A stretch of DNA of 64,000 nt, taken from positions 744,001 to 808,000 of the forward strand of contig NZ_WKLH01000002.1 in NCBI RefSeq assembly GCF_010882175.1, in the 5' to 3' direction. This document shows positions 7,883 to 16,514 of this stretch, piece by piece (the stretch's first letter is position 1; every line of letters begins with the position of its first letter). The stretch comes from Mangrovibacterium lignilyticum. GTDB lineage: Bacteria > Bacteroidota > Bacteroidia > Bacteroidales > Prolixibacteraceae. Position numbers and translations under genes: made by a program. The notes under the pieces are model-generated. The model saw nothing but the letters and a program-made list of their open reading frames with translations, was not told where the DNA came from and did no database searches.

Positions 7883-9292
7883 TTATTTATAGGCTTCATT
7901 TTGCGTTATAACACCCGGATTTTGAGTAATCACCTCCAACGGAATTGGCAACAAAAGTTTTTCCTCCGTGGTCGTGATGTTCTTACTTGAGTTTTTTAGG
8001 ACTTCAATAGCCCGTCCGGTGCGAATTAAGTCGAACCAACGATGGAACTCCAAGGCAAACTCGACCTGACGCTCATGTTCCAGTGCTAGAGCAACTGTAT
8101 TGTATGCTGAAGGATAGCCGGCAGCACCATAATGGGGTAAGCCCACGCGATCGCGAACTTCATTCAGATACTGTTCGTCACCGGTTGCTTCGGTCAACAT
8201 CAACAACACATCCGCGTAACGCAGAATAATAAAGTTGTTGTCGGCCGCTTCGCGCAACCCCGACACTTCCGCATTTTCATCTTTCCACTTTATCGGGAAC
8301 TTAACTTCGACCGTACTTCCGTCGGTTGACGTGTAACCATCCTGAATGGAGAGATCGCGTCTTGGGTCGTTGGTTTCATAAGCGTCCCACAAATCCGGTG
8401 TCACCTGGTTAAAACCGGCTCCCCAAGCTGTAACAATCCGGTTATCCAGCGGCGAAAACATGGCCCAGTATAAGCTGTATGGATTTGAGATACCTCCTTT
8501 ATATTGAATTTCAAAAATCGACGAAGCGTTGTTTTTCTTGTTCAAATCCCACAAATCGGCATAAGGTACCAATTCGAATTTGCCGTACACTTTTTGAAGT
8601 GCCTGAGCGGCCTCTGTTTTCATTCCCAAAGTGAGATACACTTTACCCAGCAAGGTATTTGCCGCATCGCTGTTTGCTGCTCCAACAAAACGTTCGCCAG
8701 CTTTAGCCGGTAAATTAGAAGCAGCAAAGTTTAAATCTTCCACGATTAAAGTATAAACATCAGCTTTTGGTGTGCGTCCCTGCGCATAAGCTTCATCAAT
8801 ACTAATTGGATTTGAGACTAACGGAATATCTCCCCAGGCTCTAACCATATCGAAATAATACATCGCTCTCAAAAACCGGGCTTCACCAATCAAGGCATTT
8901 TTCGAATCGAAATCGGCTTTTTCTGCATTTACGATAATATTATTCAGAATATAAATGTACTGGTAATAGTTATTCCAGTAACCCAAAACCAACTCATTAT
9001 CATCGCTCATTGTATGGTTTTCAAACCCTTCATAGTCCTGTATACGACCGGCAGCATTATCGCTATAAGCATTGTCAGACATCAGCTCGCCAAAAAACGA
9101 AGGCATACTTTCGGGTGCGTAAGTGGTATAAAGCGTATTGTAAGCCGACCAGAGTGCGGTTTCAATATCAGCTTCAGTTTTGTAAAAGTCCGCTTCATTG
9201 GGATTTGAAATTGGAGTCCGATCCAAAAATTCTTCACCACATCCGAAGTAGATCATACTAAATAGAATCAGGATATATCTTAATTTTTTCAT
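7883..9292 (-). CDS. SusD/RagB outer-membrane glycan-binding lipoprotein (module B)
   Basis: A surface lipoprotein that forms the lid of the SusC transporter and binds oligosaccharides. Its 469 residues start with a lipoprotein signal (LILFSMIYFGCGEE, Cys near residue 18). Then come the SusD hallmarks FLDRTPISNPNEADFYKTEA, the helical YYFDMVRAWGDIPLVSNPIS segment near 145-165, and the C-terminal HERQVEFALEFHRWFDLIRT followed by LLPIPLEVITQNPGVITQN. It lies 33 bases after susC. It is shorter than the module C SusD, so the two probably bind different ligands. Confidence 0.96.
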   Translation of the reverse strand: MKKLRYILILFSMIYFGCGEEFLDRTPISNPNEADFYKTEADIETALWSAYNTLYTTYAPESMPSFFGELMSDNAYSDNAAGRIQDYEGFENHTMSDDNELVLGYWNNYYQYIYILNNIIVNAEKADFDSKNALIGEARFLRAMYYFDMVRAWGDIPLVSNPISIDEAYAQGRTPKADVYTLIVEDLNFAASNLPAKAGERFVGAANSDAANTLLGKVYLTLGMKTEAAQALQKVYGKFELVPYADLWDLNKKNNASSIFEIQYKGGISNPYSLYWAMFSPLDNRIVTAWGAGFNQVTPDLWDAYETNDPRRDLSIQDGYTSTDGSTVEVKFPIKWKDENAEVSGLREAADNNFIILRYADVLLMLTEATGDEQYLNEVRDRVGLPHYGAAGYPSAYNTVALALEHERQVEFALEFHRWFDLIRTGRAIEVLKNSSKNITTTEEKLLLPIPLEVITQNPGVITQNEAYK

Positions 9293-9325
9293 TTTTCTAA
9301 GTTTTAAATGGTTACATCTGAATGT

Positions 9326-12300
9326 TTAGAACGTAATGTTTAAACCGGCTGTTGCTACAAACGGATTTGGATAGGCACCATAATCGAAACCTACTAAAAC
9401 ACCAGTCTGATAAGTACTTCCTTCAGGATCATATCCCAAGTAATCAGAGAATACATATACATTTTCCATATTCAGATAAAGCTTCACGCCATCCACTTTC
9501 AATCTGTCAACTAAATTTTCAGGAAGATTGTAGCCAATGCGAATGTTTTGGATTCGTACAAATGATCCGTCTTCAACCCAATAACTGGATCCAAAGTCAC
9601 GAACTGTAGTTGGCAGCATACGGGGTTTCGGAATCATTCCATTACCGGGATCGGATTCAGATCTCCAGAAGTTGGACACTTCTTCGTACATGTTTCGGTT
9701 ACCACCACCGACGCCTGACTTCAGATAGCGCGCGTTGTGGTTCATCACTTCACCGCCGTGGGCTCCTCTCAACATGACTGACAACTCAACACCCTTATAA
9801 GAGAAGGTATTTGTCATACCCCATGAGAAATCCGGCTCATAATTTCCAATAAAAGTACGGTCATCTGAAGTAATCTGATTGTCTCCATTCACATCCCTTA
9901 CTTTTGGATCTCCGGGTTCGCTACCCGCCCACACTGGATATGCTCCGCTATTTAGTTCTGCTTGCGACATAATAACACCGTCAATAACATATCCGTAATA
10001 CATCCCGATTGGCCTTCCAACTACCGTACGCGATGTCATACTACTCACATTGATATCAATTGGAGCATCGTTTTCGCCAAGCTTTAACACTTTGTTGCGG
10101 TTTGCATAAATATTGAAGTCGGTATTCCATTTAAAATCACGATCAATATTTCGGGTGCTTAGGTTAATTTCAATCCCTTTATTTTCTAATTCTCCAATGT
10201 TGGTTAAGGTTGAAGAAAAACCTGTCAAAATTGGTATTGGTACGTCAAGTAACAAATCACGGGTTTTTGAATAATAGACATCTGCAGTCAGGTTGATACG
10301 CTGATCAAACATGCTTGCATCGATACCGAAGTTAGTCTGACCTGTTTTTTCCCATTTCAAATTTTTGTCGGCAAAAGTTTCGGTATAAATACCTTGTTCA
10401 ACTGTTCCATCGCTAACGTATGAAGAATAACCCAGGATACCGATTGACCCGTAGTTTGGAATCTGGTTGTTACCGGTGACCCCATAACTCAATCGAACTT
10501 TCAAATTATCGAGCCAGGAAACATCTTTCAAAAATTCTTCCTGAGACATGCGCCAGGCAAGTGAACCTGAAGGGAAGTACCCCCACAAATTATTTGCTCC
10601 GAAGCGCGATGAACCATCGGTACGAATAGCTGCTGTCAGCAAGTATTTATCGTTATATGAATAATTTACACGTGCAAGATAAGAGATCAATGACCAGTCT
10701 TGTGCTGAAGTACTGCCACTGTTCACAACACCGGCATTTAAGGTATGTACCAAGTCGTTCGGGAAGCTACCGGCGCGCATGTTGCTATAGTCAGTGCGTT
10801 GTTCCTGAACACTGTAACCGGCTAATACGCTGATATCATGAACATCATTAATTGTCTTGGCGTAATTAACCGTATTCTCCCAAATCCAGTTAAACGATTG
10901 TAAGGTGATGAAATCAGCTGTTGCCGGAACCCATCCGGAGTATCCCCAATTTTGACCTTCGTTCCAGTAAAAGTTGTAGAAGGAATCTTCGATGTTTGTA
11001 CTCAATGATGATTTAAATTTCAAATCCTTCATCACATCCCACTCGAAGTATGAATTGGCAGTAATGACATTCGTGGTTTTCTTTTTCTGCGCTTCGCGAG
11101 TCAGCGAATAAGGATGCCACAGTTGCATACCATACTTGACAAAGGTATTCCAGATCGATTCGGGGTCTTTGAACCCAAGACTTCCGGTCTCAACGTATAA
11201 GGGGAAAATCGGATCACTTTGCAGAGCCAAACTCACAACATCCGACTTTCCGGCCGTACCATAAGGAGCTTCTTTTGTTCGGCTAATTCCAACATTTACT
11301 CCCAGTCGCAACCTGTCAGAGACCTGATGTTTCAGGTTGGAACGCAGATTGATGCGATCATAGGTATTTTGATCCACAACACCTTCTGAATCCAGATAAC
11401 CGGCTGAGACCATAAATTGTGTTTTATCACTTCCTCCCGAAGCCGATATTTGCAAGTTATGCGACAGTGCCGTGCGGAATAAAACATCCTGCCAGTCGGT
11501 TCCGTTTCCAATGCGTGCAATCCATTCCGGATCGGAAAATTCAGTCGGGACTGTCACGTTTAATCCTCTTGTTGCCGAAGGATTAGCTGCTACAATAGTA
11601 GCCCATGAATTATCTCTGGCAGCCGTTTGGAATTCCATCCACTGCTTGGCATCCATCATGTCTGTTTTACGCTTTACTTGCGATACCCCAAATTCGTAAT
11701 TAGCCTCAACTTTCGTTTTACCGGCCCGCCCCTGCTTGGTGGTAATCAGCACAACACCGTTGGCACCACGAGAACCGTAAATTGCTGCCGAAGAAGCATC
11801 TTTCAGCACCTCAATTGACTCAATATCATTCGGATTTATAAAATTCAACGGGTTACGGTTGAAGTCCATATTGCTGCCTGAACTGGCACCGGTACTTGTT
11901 GAATTGGTTGTGTTGTCTTCCAAAGGAATACCATCGATTACATACAGAGGAGTTGTACCGGCGTTAATAGACGACGCTCCCCTCACTTTTACGGTTGGTG
12001 CCAAACCCGGAGCACCTTGTGTTTGCATGATCTGAACCCCTGACACCTGTCCAGCCAGTGATTGCATGGCATTCGTATAAGGCCGGTCTTCCAATTTATC
12101 AGCTCCAATCGAAACCACGGATCCTGTTAAATCTCTCTTTTTAACTGATCCATATCCAATGGCCACAACTTCTTCCAAACCAATCGCATCTTCGACCAAA
12201 GTAACATCGATTACTTGTTGACCGTTGACCGGTATTTCCATCGTTTTCATTCCAACAAATGAAATCGTCAAAATTGAACTACCAGGAACATTTGGCAACG

Positions 12301-12814
12301 AATAATGACCATCAGTGTCCGTGATTGTTCCCGTACTTGTTCCTTTTAATACAACCGTTGCACCGGGAATTGGCTCCCCTTTGGCTGTTGCGACTTTACC
12401 ACTAACAGTAAGAGACTGTTGACTGAAATCGATCAGACTTTCAGTTCCCTTTTTGTCGGATATAACAATATAACGCCCAACAAATTCATATTGAACTGAG
12501 CTACCATTGAGAATCTGATCGAGTACTTCCGAAATAGGTCGGTTTTCAACTTTTAAATCGATCCTGTCATTCAGATTTAGATTGTTGCTATTGTAAGCTA
12601 TTTGATAGTCAGTCTGATTCTCAAGCATATCAAAAATCTCAACAACCGAGGCCTTTTTTAAATCAAGTGTTACCGTTGATAATTGGGAATAGGATTTTGA
12701 AGCAAATGCCATTACGCCCGAAAAGGTTAGAATCAAAATCAGTTTCATAATTCTGAAGATTTTTTTGCATAGCAGATTACTCCACCAATGCGGATAGATT
12801 TTACTTTTTTTCAT
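9326..12814 (-). CDS. SusC/RagA TonB-dependent oligosaccharide transporter with STN domain (module B)
   Basis: A 1162-residue outer-membrane barrel that imports oligosaccharides with TonB energy. In order: a long n-region and signal peptide (ending ASKSYSQ near 44), an STN signalling domain (about 50-125, VVEIFDMLENQTDYQIAYNS), a carboxypeptidase-regulatory-like domain (about 133-210, GKVATAKGEPIPGATVVLKG), the plug (VVAIGYGSVKKRDLTGSV, DASSAAIYGSRGANGVVLIT) and a barrel ending in an aromatic residue (AGLNITF). The STN domain fits with the adjacent FecR/ECF pair, so this receptor should both transport and signal. It is followed closely by susD. Confidence 0.97.
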   Translation of the reverse strand: MKKSKIYPHWWSNLLCKKIFRIMKLILILTFSGVMAFASKSYSQLSTVTLDLKKASVVEIFDMLENQTDYQIAYNSNNLNLNDRIDLKVENRPISEVLDQILNGSSVQYEFVGRYIVISDKKGTESLIDFSQQSLTVSGKVATAKGEPIPGATVVLKGTSTGTITDTDGHYSLPNVPGSSILTISFVGMKTMEIPVNGQQVIDVTLVEDAIGLEEVVAIGYGSVKKRDLTGSVVSIGADKLEDRPYTNAMQSLAGQVSGVQIMQTQGAPGLAPTVKVRGASSINAGTTPLYVIDGIPLEDNTTNSTSTGASSGSNMDFNRNPLNFINPNDIESIEVLKDASSAAIYGSRGANGVVLITTKQGRAGKTKVEANYEFGVSQVKRKTDMMDAKQWMEFQTAARDNSWATIVAANPSATRGLNVTVPTEFSDPEWIARIGNGTDWQDVLFRTALSHNLQISASGGSDKTQFMVSAGYLDSEGVVDQNTYDRINLRSNLKHQVSDRLRLGVNVGISRTKEAPYGTAGKSDVVSLALQSDPIFPLYVETGSLGFKDPESIWNTFVKYGMQLWHPYSLTREAQKKKTTNVITANSYFEWDVMKDLKFKSSLSTNIEDSFYNFYWNEGQNWGYSGWVPATADFITLQSFNWIWENTVNYAKTINDVHDISVLAGYSVQEQRTDYSNMRAGSFPNDLVHTLNAGVVNSGSTSAQDWSLISYLARVNYSYNDKYLLTAAIRTDGSSRFGANNLWGYFPSGSLAWRMSQEEFLKDVSWLDNLKVRLSYGVTGNNQIPNYGSIGILGYSSYVSDGTVEQGIYTETFADKNLKWEKTGQTNFGIDASMFDQRINLTADVYYSKTRDLLLDVPIPILTGFSSTLTNIGELENKGIEINLSTRNIDRDFKWNTDFNIYANRNKVLKLGENDAPIDINVSSMTSRTVVGRPIGMYYGYVIDGVIMSQAELNSGAYPVWAGSEPGDPKVRDVNGDNQITSDDRTFIGNYEPDFSWGMTNTFSYKGVELSVMLRGAHGGEVMNHNARYLKSGVGGGNRNMYEEVSNFWRSESDPGNGMIPKPRMLPTTVRDFGSSYWVEDGSFVRIQNIRIGYNLPENLVDRLKVDGVKLYLNMENVYVFSDYLGYDPEGSTYQTGVLVGFDYGAYPNPFVATAGLNITF

Positions 12815-12859
12815 AAGTTTGTTTAGTTTTTCGTTAAACTTCTTGTTTACGTAAGATTT

Positions 12860-12890
12860 CGGGTAGTTTATGTTGGCGCAGGACTACCCG
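12860..12890 (-). promoter_or_regulatory. Hairpin between fecR and susC, module B
   Basis: CGGGTAGT (12860-12867) and ACTACCCG (12883-12890) are perfect complements, 20 bases after the fecR stop. The position matches the hairpins of modules A and C but the arms differ in sequence. Confidence 0.5.
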
Positions 12891-12909
12891 TTTATCATTT
12901 ATCTGGGTT

Positions 12910-13923
12910 TCAACTATTCTCCATCGGCCTTATTTTGATTAGTTTATTATTGATTTCGTAGTCAACGTGCATCACCTTGGAAATAATTTCCATCAAACGA
13001 TCAATACTTTCCTCCTCCTGTAATTCCAGCGTCAACCGTTGATCGTTCAATCGTTCATGCTGGTATTGAATTTTAACATCGTACCACCGTTCTATTTTCC
13101 GAACTAACTTTTCGAACGTGTCATCCCGAAAGATCAACCGGTTATTTTTCCAGCCAACAATCTCATCGGGAACAAACGCCATTTCCTGGTAGCTATTGGT
13201 TTGCAGGTTAAAATCCATTTTTTGTCCCGGGATCATTTCCAAAACGGTCTTGCTTTCCAGCCCGTCGTTCAAAATGAAATTGACTTTTCCGCTGAGCAGC
13301 GAGGTTTCTACCGTTTCTTCATCAGCATAAGCCTTCACATTGAACTTTGTTCCCAAAACCTTTACAGCTGCATGATTCATGCGAACGACAAAAGGCTTTC
13401 CGTTTTGCTTAACGACTTCAAAGTAGGCTTCACCTTCCAAAAAAACATCCCGGGATGACCCGTTTAAAAAGCCTGTTGTATATTTCAACCGAGACCCCGA
13501 GTTAATCCAAACATGGCTGCTGTCGGGAAGTATGATTTCCGATTTCTGCCCCTGCGGAACGATTATCTCCGCATATTCACCGGTGCTGTCTGAACGATTG
13601 AACAAATAATAGCCCAACAGCAAAAGAATCGGAAAAAAAAGGATGGCTGCAATTTTCTGAAATTGGACGAGGAAACGATGAATCGTTCTATTCGGTTGTT
13701 GAAGCGAAGTTTGATACTGCCGATTCAGTTGATTGATCAAAGCTTCAAACTCTACTTCCGATTCAACTTCGTCAGCTCCAATCCATTCTTTTTGCATCCA
13801 GCCATGAATTGCCGCATTATTTCCAGGTCGATCAAACCAAAATTTGAGTTCTCGTAATTCACCTTCATTCAAGTGTTCATTCCGAAGAAATTTACCCAAA
13901 AGTGATTGAATGTGATCGTTCAT
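12910..13923 (-). CDS. FecR-family anti-sigma factor (module B)
   Basis: A 337-residue single-span membrane protein that should hold the sigma factor encoded just upstream. The membrane segment is at about 89-108 (KIAAILFFPILLLLGYYLF). The FecR core begins with VPQGQKSEIILPDSSHVWIN near 122, includes LEGEAYFEVVKQNGKPFVV and VLGTKFNVKAY, and the C-terminal domain has IERWYDVKIQY. It begins at ATG 13923, about 60 bases after the sigma gene, and susC follows after a 95-base gap with a hairpin. Confidence 0.93.
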   Translation of the reverse strand: MNDHIQSLLGKFLRNEHLNEGELRELKFWFDRPGNNAAIHGWMQKEWIGADEVESEVEFEALINQLNRQYQTSLQQPNRTIHRFLVQFQKIAAILFFPILLLLGYYLFNRSDSTGEYAEIIVPQGQKSEIILPDSSHVWINSGSRLKYTTGFLNGSSRDVFLEGEAYFEVVKQNGKPFVVRMNHAAVKVLGTKFNVKAYADEETVETSLLSGKVNFILNDGLESKTVLEMIPGQKMDFNLQTNSYQEMAFVPDEIVGWKNNRLIFRDDTFEKLVRKIERWYDVKIQYQHERLNDQRLTLELQEEESIDRLMEIISKVMHVDYEINNKLIKIRPMENS

Positions 13924-13984
13924 AGGTGTGTGTTTTACCTTTGATACGAATACACCAATAGCTTTCCGTGAAGGAAAAATGAAA

Positions 13985-14566
13985 TTATTTCGAGAAAATT
14001 GCCAATAGTATCACTTTCACCTTCGTGACCTCTTTGCGAATGAAGTTCAGTGCCAGCCGAATTTGAGTGTCGACTGTGTTTTCGGAAATCCCCAGTTCTT
14101 CTGCAATTTGCCTGTAGGTTAAACCGTTGTAACGGCTCATTTCAAATATCTGCCGTCTTCTGTCGGGGAGCTTCTCAATCAGTCCGGTAACTTTTTCTTC
14201 CAACTCTATTTTTGCAGTTTCGGCCGTGCTGTCCGAAATCAACAGATCAGAAATTGCCTCGTCACCGACAAAATAAAGTTTCCGATTGATCGCATTCCGC
14301 AGTTGATCGACTAACTCATGCTTTGCGATGGTAAATAGAAATGAGGAAAATGATTTTTCGGGCTTGACTTTATCCCGCTGTATCCAAACTTTGATAAACA
14401 CTTTCTGGACAACCTCATCGGGATCAATTTGAGAAGGCGCCAGTTTCATCACAAAACCGTTAAGCTTGTTTTTATAGCGATGAAATAACAGCTCAAAAGC
14501 CAACTGGTCGCCTGAAATAAATCGGGTGACAAGTTCCTTCTCCGTGTTTAGCTCCAGTTTGTGCAA
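13985..14566 (-). CDS. ECF RNA polymerase sigma factor (module B)
   Basis: A 193-residue sigma-70 family protein with region 2 (AFELLFHRYKNKLNGFVMKL, DPDEVVQKVFIKVW, SSFLFTIAKHELVDQLRN) and region 4 (LPDRRRQIFEMSRYNGLTYR, ELGISENTVDTQI). It should activate the susCD operon below it when FecR B releases it. No ATG is available between the upstream in-frame TAG and region 2; the start that fits the family is TTG at 14566, which is unusual and suggests weak translation. It is divergent from a crotonase gene across 262 bases. Confidence 0.9.
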   Translation of the reverse strand: MHKLELNTEKELVTRFISGDQLAFELLFHRYKNKLNGFVMKLAPSQIDPDEVVQKVFIKVWIQRDKVKPEKSFSSFLFTIAKHELVDQLRNAINRKLYFVGDEAISDLLISDSTAETAKIELEEKVTGLIEKLPDRRRQIFEMSRYNGLTYRQIAEELGISENTVDTQIRLALNFIRKEVTKVKVILLAIFSK

Positions 14567-14743
14567 ATCAGTTTGGTTCTTCAGTGTTAGGAACGGCTAA
14601 GATATTTCTGATTTTTGATTTTTCATAGCTCGAAGGCTAATATCTTGTCGTTGACAGGAAGCACCCGAATCCGGTTAAGCTATCAAAGCATTAAAAACAA
14701 AACTGATTTTATTGATATTTTAAAGATGAATTAGAATGTTCTT

Positions 14744-14751
14744 TAAATTTG
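14744..14751 (+). promoter_or_regulatory. Possible -7 box of the crotonase promoter
   Basis: TAAATTTG fits TAnnTTTG about 78 bases before the crotonase ATG. No convincing -33 TTTG at 19-21 bases was found, so this is tentative. Confidence 0.35.
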
Positions 14752-14828
14752 ACTCCTCATGCCGGACAAATCAAATTTTGTCCCTGTTTCAACATTAACC
14801 GCCAATCGGAATAAAAAACACGCACAAT

Positions 14829-15578
14829 ATGAATTTCATATCGGTTTCAAAAAATGAAGGAATTGCAACAATTACATTGCAAAGAGGAAAGGTAAATGCC
14901 ATCAATGAAGTTGTCGTGGCAGAACTGGATGAATGCCTATCGGACTTAGAGATTGATCCGGAAATCAATTCGATCATCCTGACCGGTCAGGGGAAATTCT
15001 TCTCCTTCGGTTTCGACATTCCCGAATTCCTGTCGTTTTCAAAAGATGATTTCGCCCAATTCCTAACCCAGTTCACCAACCTGTATACCCGTGTATTTCT
15101 TTTTCCAAAACCAATTATTGCAGCGCTAAACGGACATACGATGGCCGGTGGATGCATGTTAGCCTCGGCTTGCGACTGGAAAATAATGGTCTCCGGAAAA
15201 TCAAAAATAGCGCTCAACGAGATTGGCTTTGGATCGTCGGTATTAGCCGGATCTGTTGAAATGCTGGGCTATTGCGCAGGATGGAAAAATGCGGAAAAGG
15301 TTCTCTTCAGCGGATCGATGTATATGGCCGAAGAAGCATTGACACTTGGAATGATTGACCAGGTTTCGACCGAGGAAGAACTAACCAGCGAGGCAGAAGC
15401 TAAAGCCCGCGAATTAGGTAAAAAAGACGCGACTGCATTTAACAGCATTAAAAAGCTCTTGCGCGAACCGGTTGCCGAAAGAATGGTAAACCGCGAGAAA
15501 GCATCAATTCAGGAAGTATGTGCCATTTGGTATTCGCCAAAAACACGGGAAAATCTTCAGCAAATTAAGATTAAATAG
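14829..15578 (+). CDS. Enoyl-CoA hydratase/isomerase family protein, probably isomerase-like
   Basis: A 249-residue crotonase-fold protein of fatty-acid or acyl-CoA metabolism in the cytosol. The oxyanion-hole region reads FSFGFDIPEF and NGHTMAGGCMLASACDWKIM. The position of the first hydratase glutamate is taken by another residue (GGCMLA instead of GGCELA), while the second region keeps a glutamate (IALNEIGFGSS), as in delta3-delta2 enoyl-CoA isomerases. Isomerase activity is therefore more likely than hydratase activity. A second crotonase follows 85 bases later in the same direction. No thiolase or acyl-CoA dehydrogenase is nearby, so the pathway is unknown. Confidence 0.85.
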   Translation: MNFISVSKNEGIATITLQRGKVNAINEVVVAELDECLSDLEIDPEINSIILTGQGKFFSFGFDIPEFLSFSKDDFAQFLTQFTNLYTRVFLFPKPIIAALNGHTMAGGCMLASACDWKIMVSGKSKIALNEIGFGSSVLAGSVEMLGYCAGWKNAEKVLFSGSMYMAEEALTLGMIDQVSTEEELTSEAEAKARELGKKDATAFNSIKKLLREPVAERMVNREKASIQEVCAIWYSPKTRENLQQIKIK

Positions 15579-15663
15579 GTGCGACTGTATCTTGGCTCGA
15601 TCGCTTCAAAGCAGCGGTCTCTGTTGACAGAAAAAGTCGGGACAAAACATTAATTTAGAAATT

Positions 15664-16440
15664 ATGTTCCAAAAATCACTGCTTAATACACGTCTGAACA
15701 ACGGAATTCTTAAAGTAGAAATCAACCGCCCGGAACAATTGAATGCGTTAAACAGCCAGGTTCTTCGGGAGCTCGATGAAATTGTTGACCAAATTATCTC
15801 CGGCCAGGATATAAAAGCTGCCTTCATTATTGGCAGCGGAGAAAAAGCCTTTGTTGCCGGAGCTGATATCAAAGAGCTGAGCGGTCTGTCGGGTGATGGC
15901 GCGAGAAAGCTGTCTCAGACAGGACACCACTTGTTTTCCAAGATTGAGAATTGCCCGAAACCCATCATCGCAGCGGTAAACGGATTGGCTTTGGGCGGCG
16001 GACTGGAACTTGCCATGGCTTGTCATTTTAGAATCGCGTCGGAACAGGCCCGGTTCGGCCAGCCGGAAATCAATCTGGGCATCATTCCCGGATACGGAGG
16101 AACGCAGCGCCTCATCCGGTACATCGGGAAAGGTAAAGCAACAGAGCTGATGATGACCGGTGATTTCATCAATGCACAGGAGGCACTGCAGCTCGGATTG
16201 GTCAACCACCTGACACCCAAAGACCAATTAACAACGAAGGTTTTGGAGCTTCTGTACAAAATAATCGCTAAATCGTCGGGAGCAATTTCAAAGGTTATTG
16301 AGTGCGCAAATGCCTATTATCAACAGAATGGCTTTGAAGTTGAAATTGACTCGTTTGCGGCGTGCTTTGATACGCAGGACTCGCAGGAAGGTATACAGGC
16401 ATTTATTGACAAACGGAAACCTGAATTTAAGGGGAAATAA
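15664..16440 (+). CDS. Enoyl-CoA hydratase (crotonase family)
   Basis: A 258-residue cytosolic crotonase that probably hydrates 2-enoyl-CoA thioesters. It carries all expected parts: AFVAGADIKEL for CoA binding, NGLALGGGLELAMACHFRIA with the first catalytic Glu, and ARFGQPEINLGIIPGYGGTQ with the second. It resembles short-chain (crotonyl or 3-hydroxybutyryl) hydratases. It follows the isomerase-like gene and probably shares its promoter. It ends at a bidirectional terminator facing the GH42 gene. Confidence 0.93.
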   Translation: MFQKSLLNTRLNNGILKVEINRPEQLNALNSQVLRELDEIVDQIISGQDIKAAFIIGSGEKAFVAGADIKELSGLSGDGARKLSQTGHHLFSKIENCPKPIIAAVNGLALGGGLELAMACHFRIASEQARFGQPEINLGIIPGYGGTQRLIRYIGKGKATELMMTGDFINAQEALQLGLVNHLTPKDQLTTKVLELLYKIIAKSSGAISKVIECANAYYQQNGFEVEIDSFAACFDTQDSQEGIQAFIDKRKPEFKGK

Positions 16441-16458
16441 CCTACCTCGATAACAACA

Positions 16459-16493
16459 AAAAACAGCTCATCCGCTTTGGATGAGCTGTTTTT
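16459..16493. terminator. Bidirectional intrinsic terminator between crotonase and GH42
   Basis: A perfect 15-bp stem (16459-16473 and 16479-16493) with a 5-base loop GCTTT and A5/T5 ends lies between two converging genes, so it serves both the crotonase pair and the module C enzyme operon. Confidence 0.88.
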
Positions 16494-16514
16494 GTTGCGT
16501 TGGATAACTAACAC

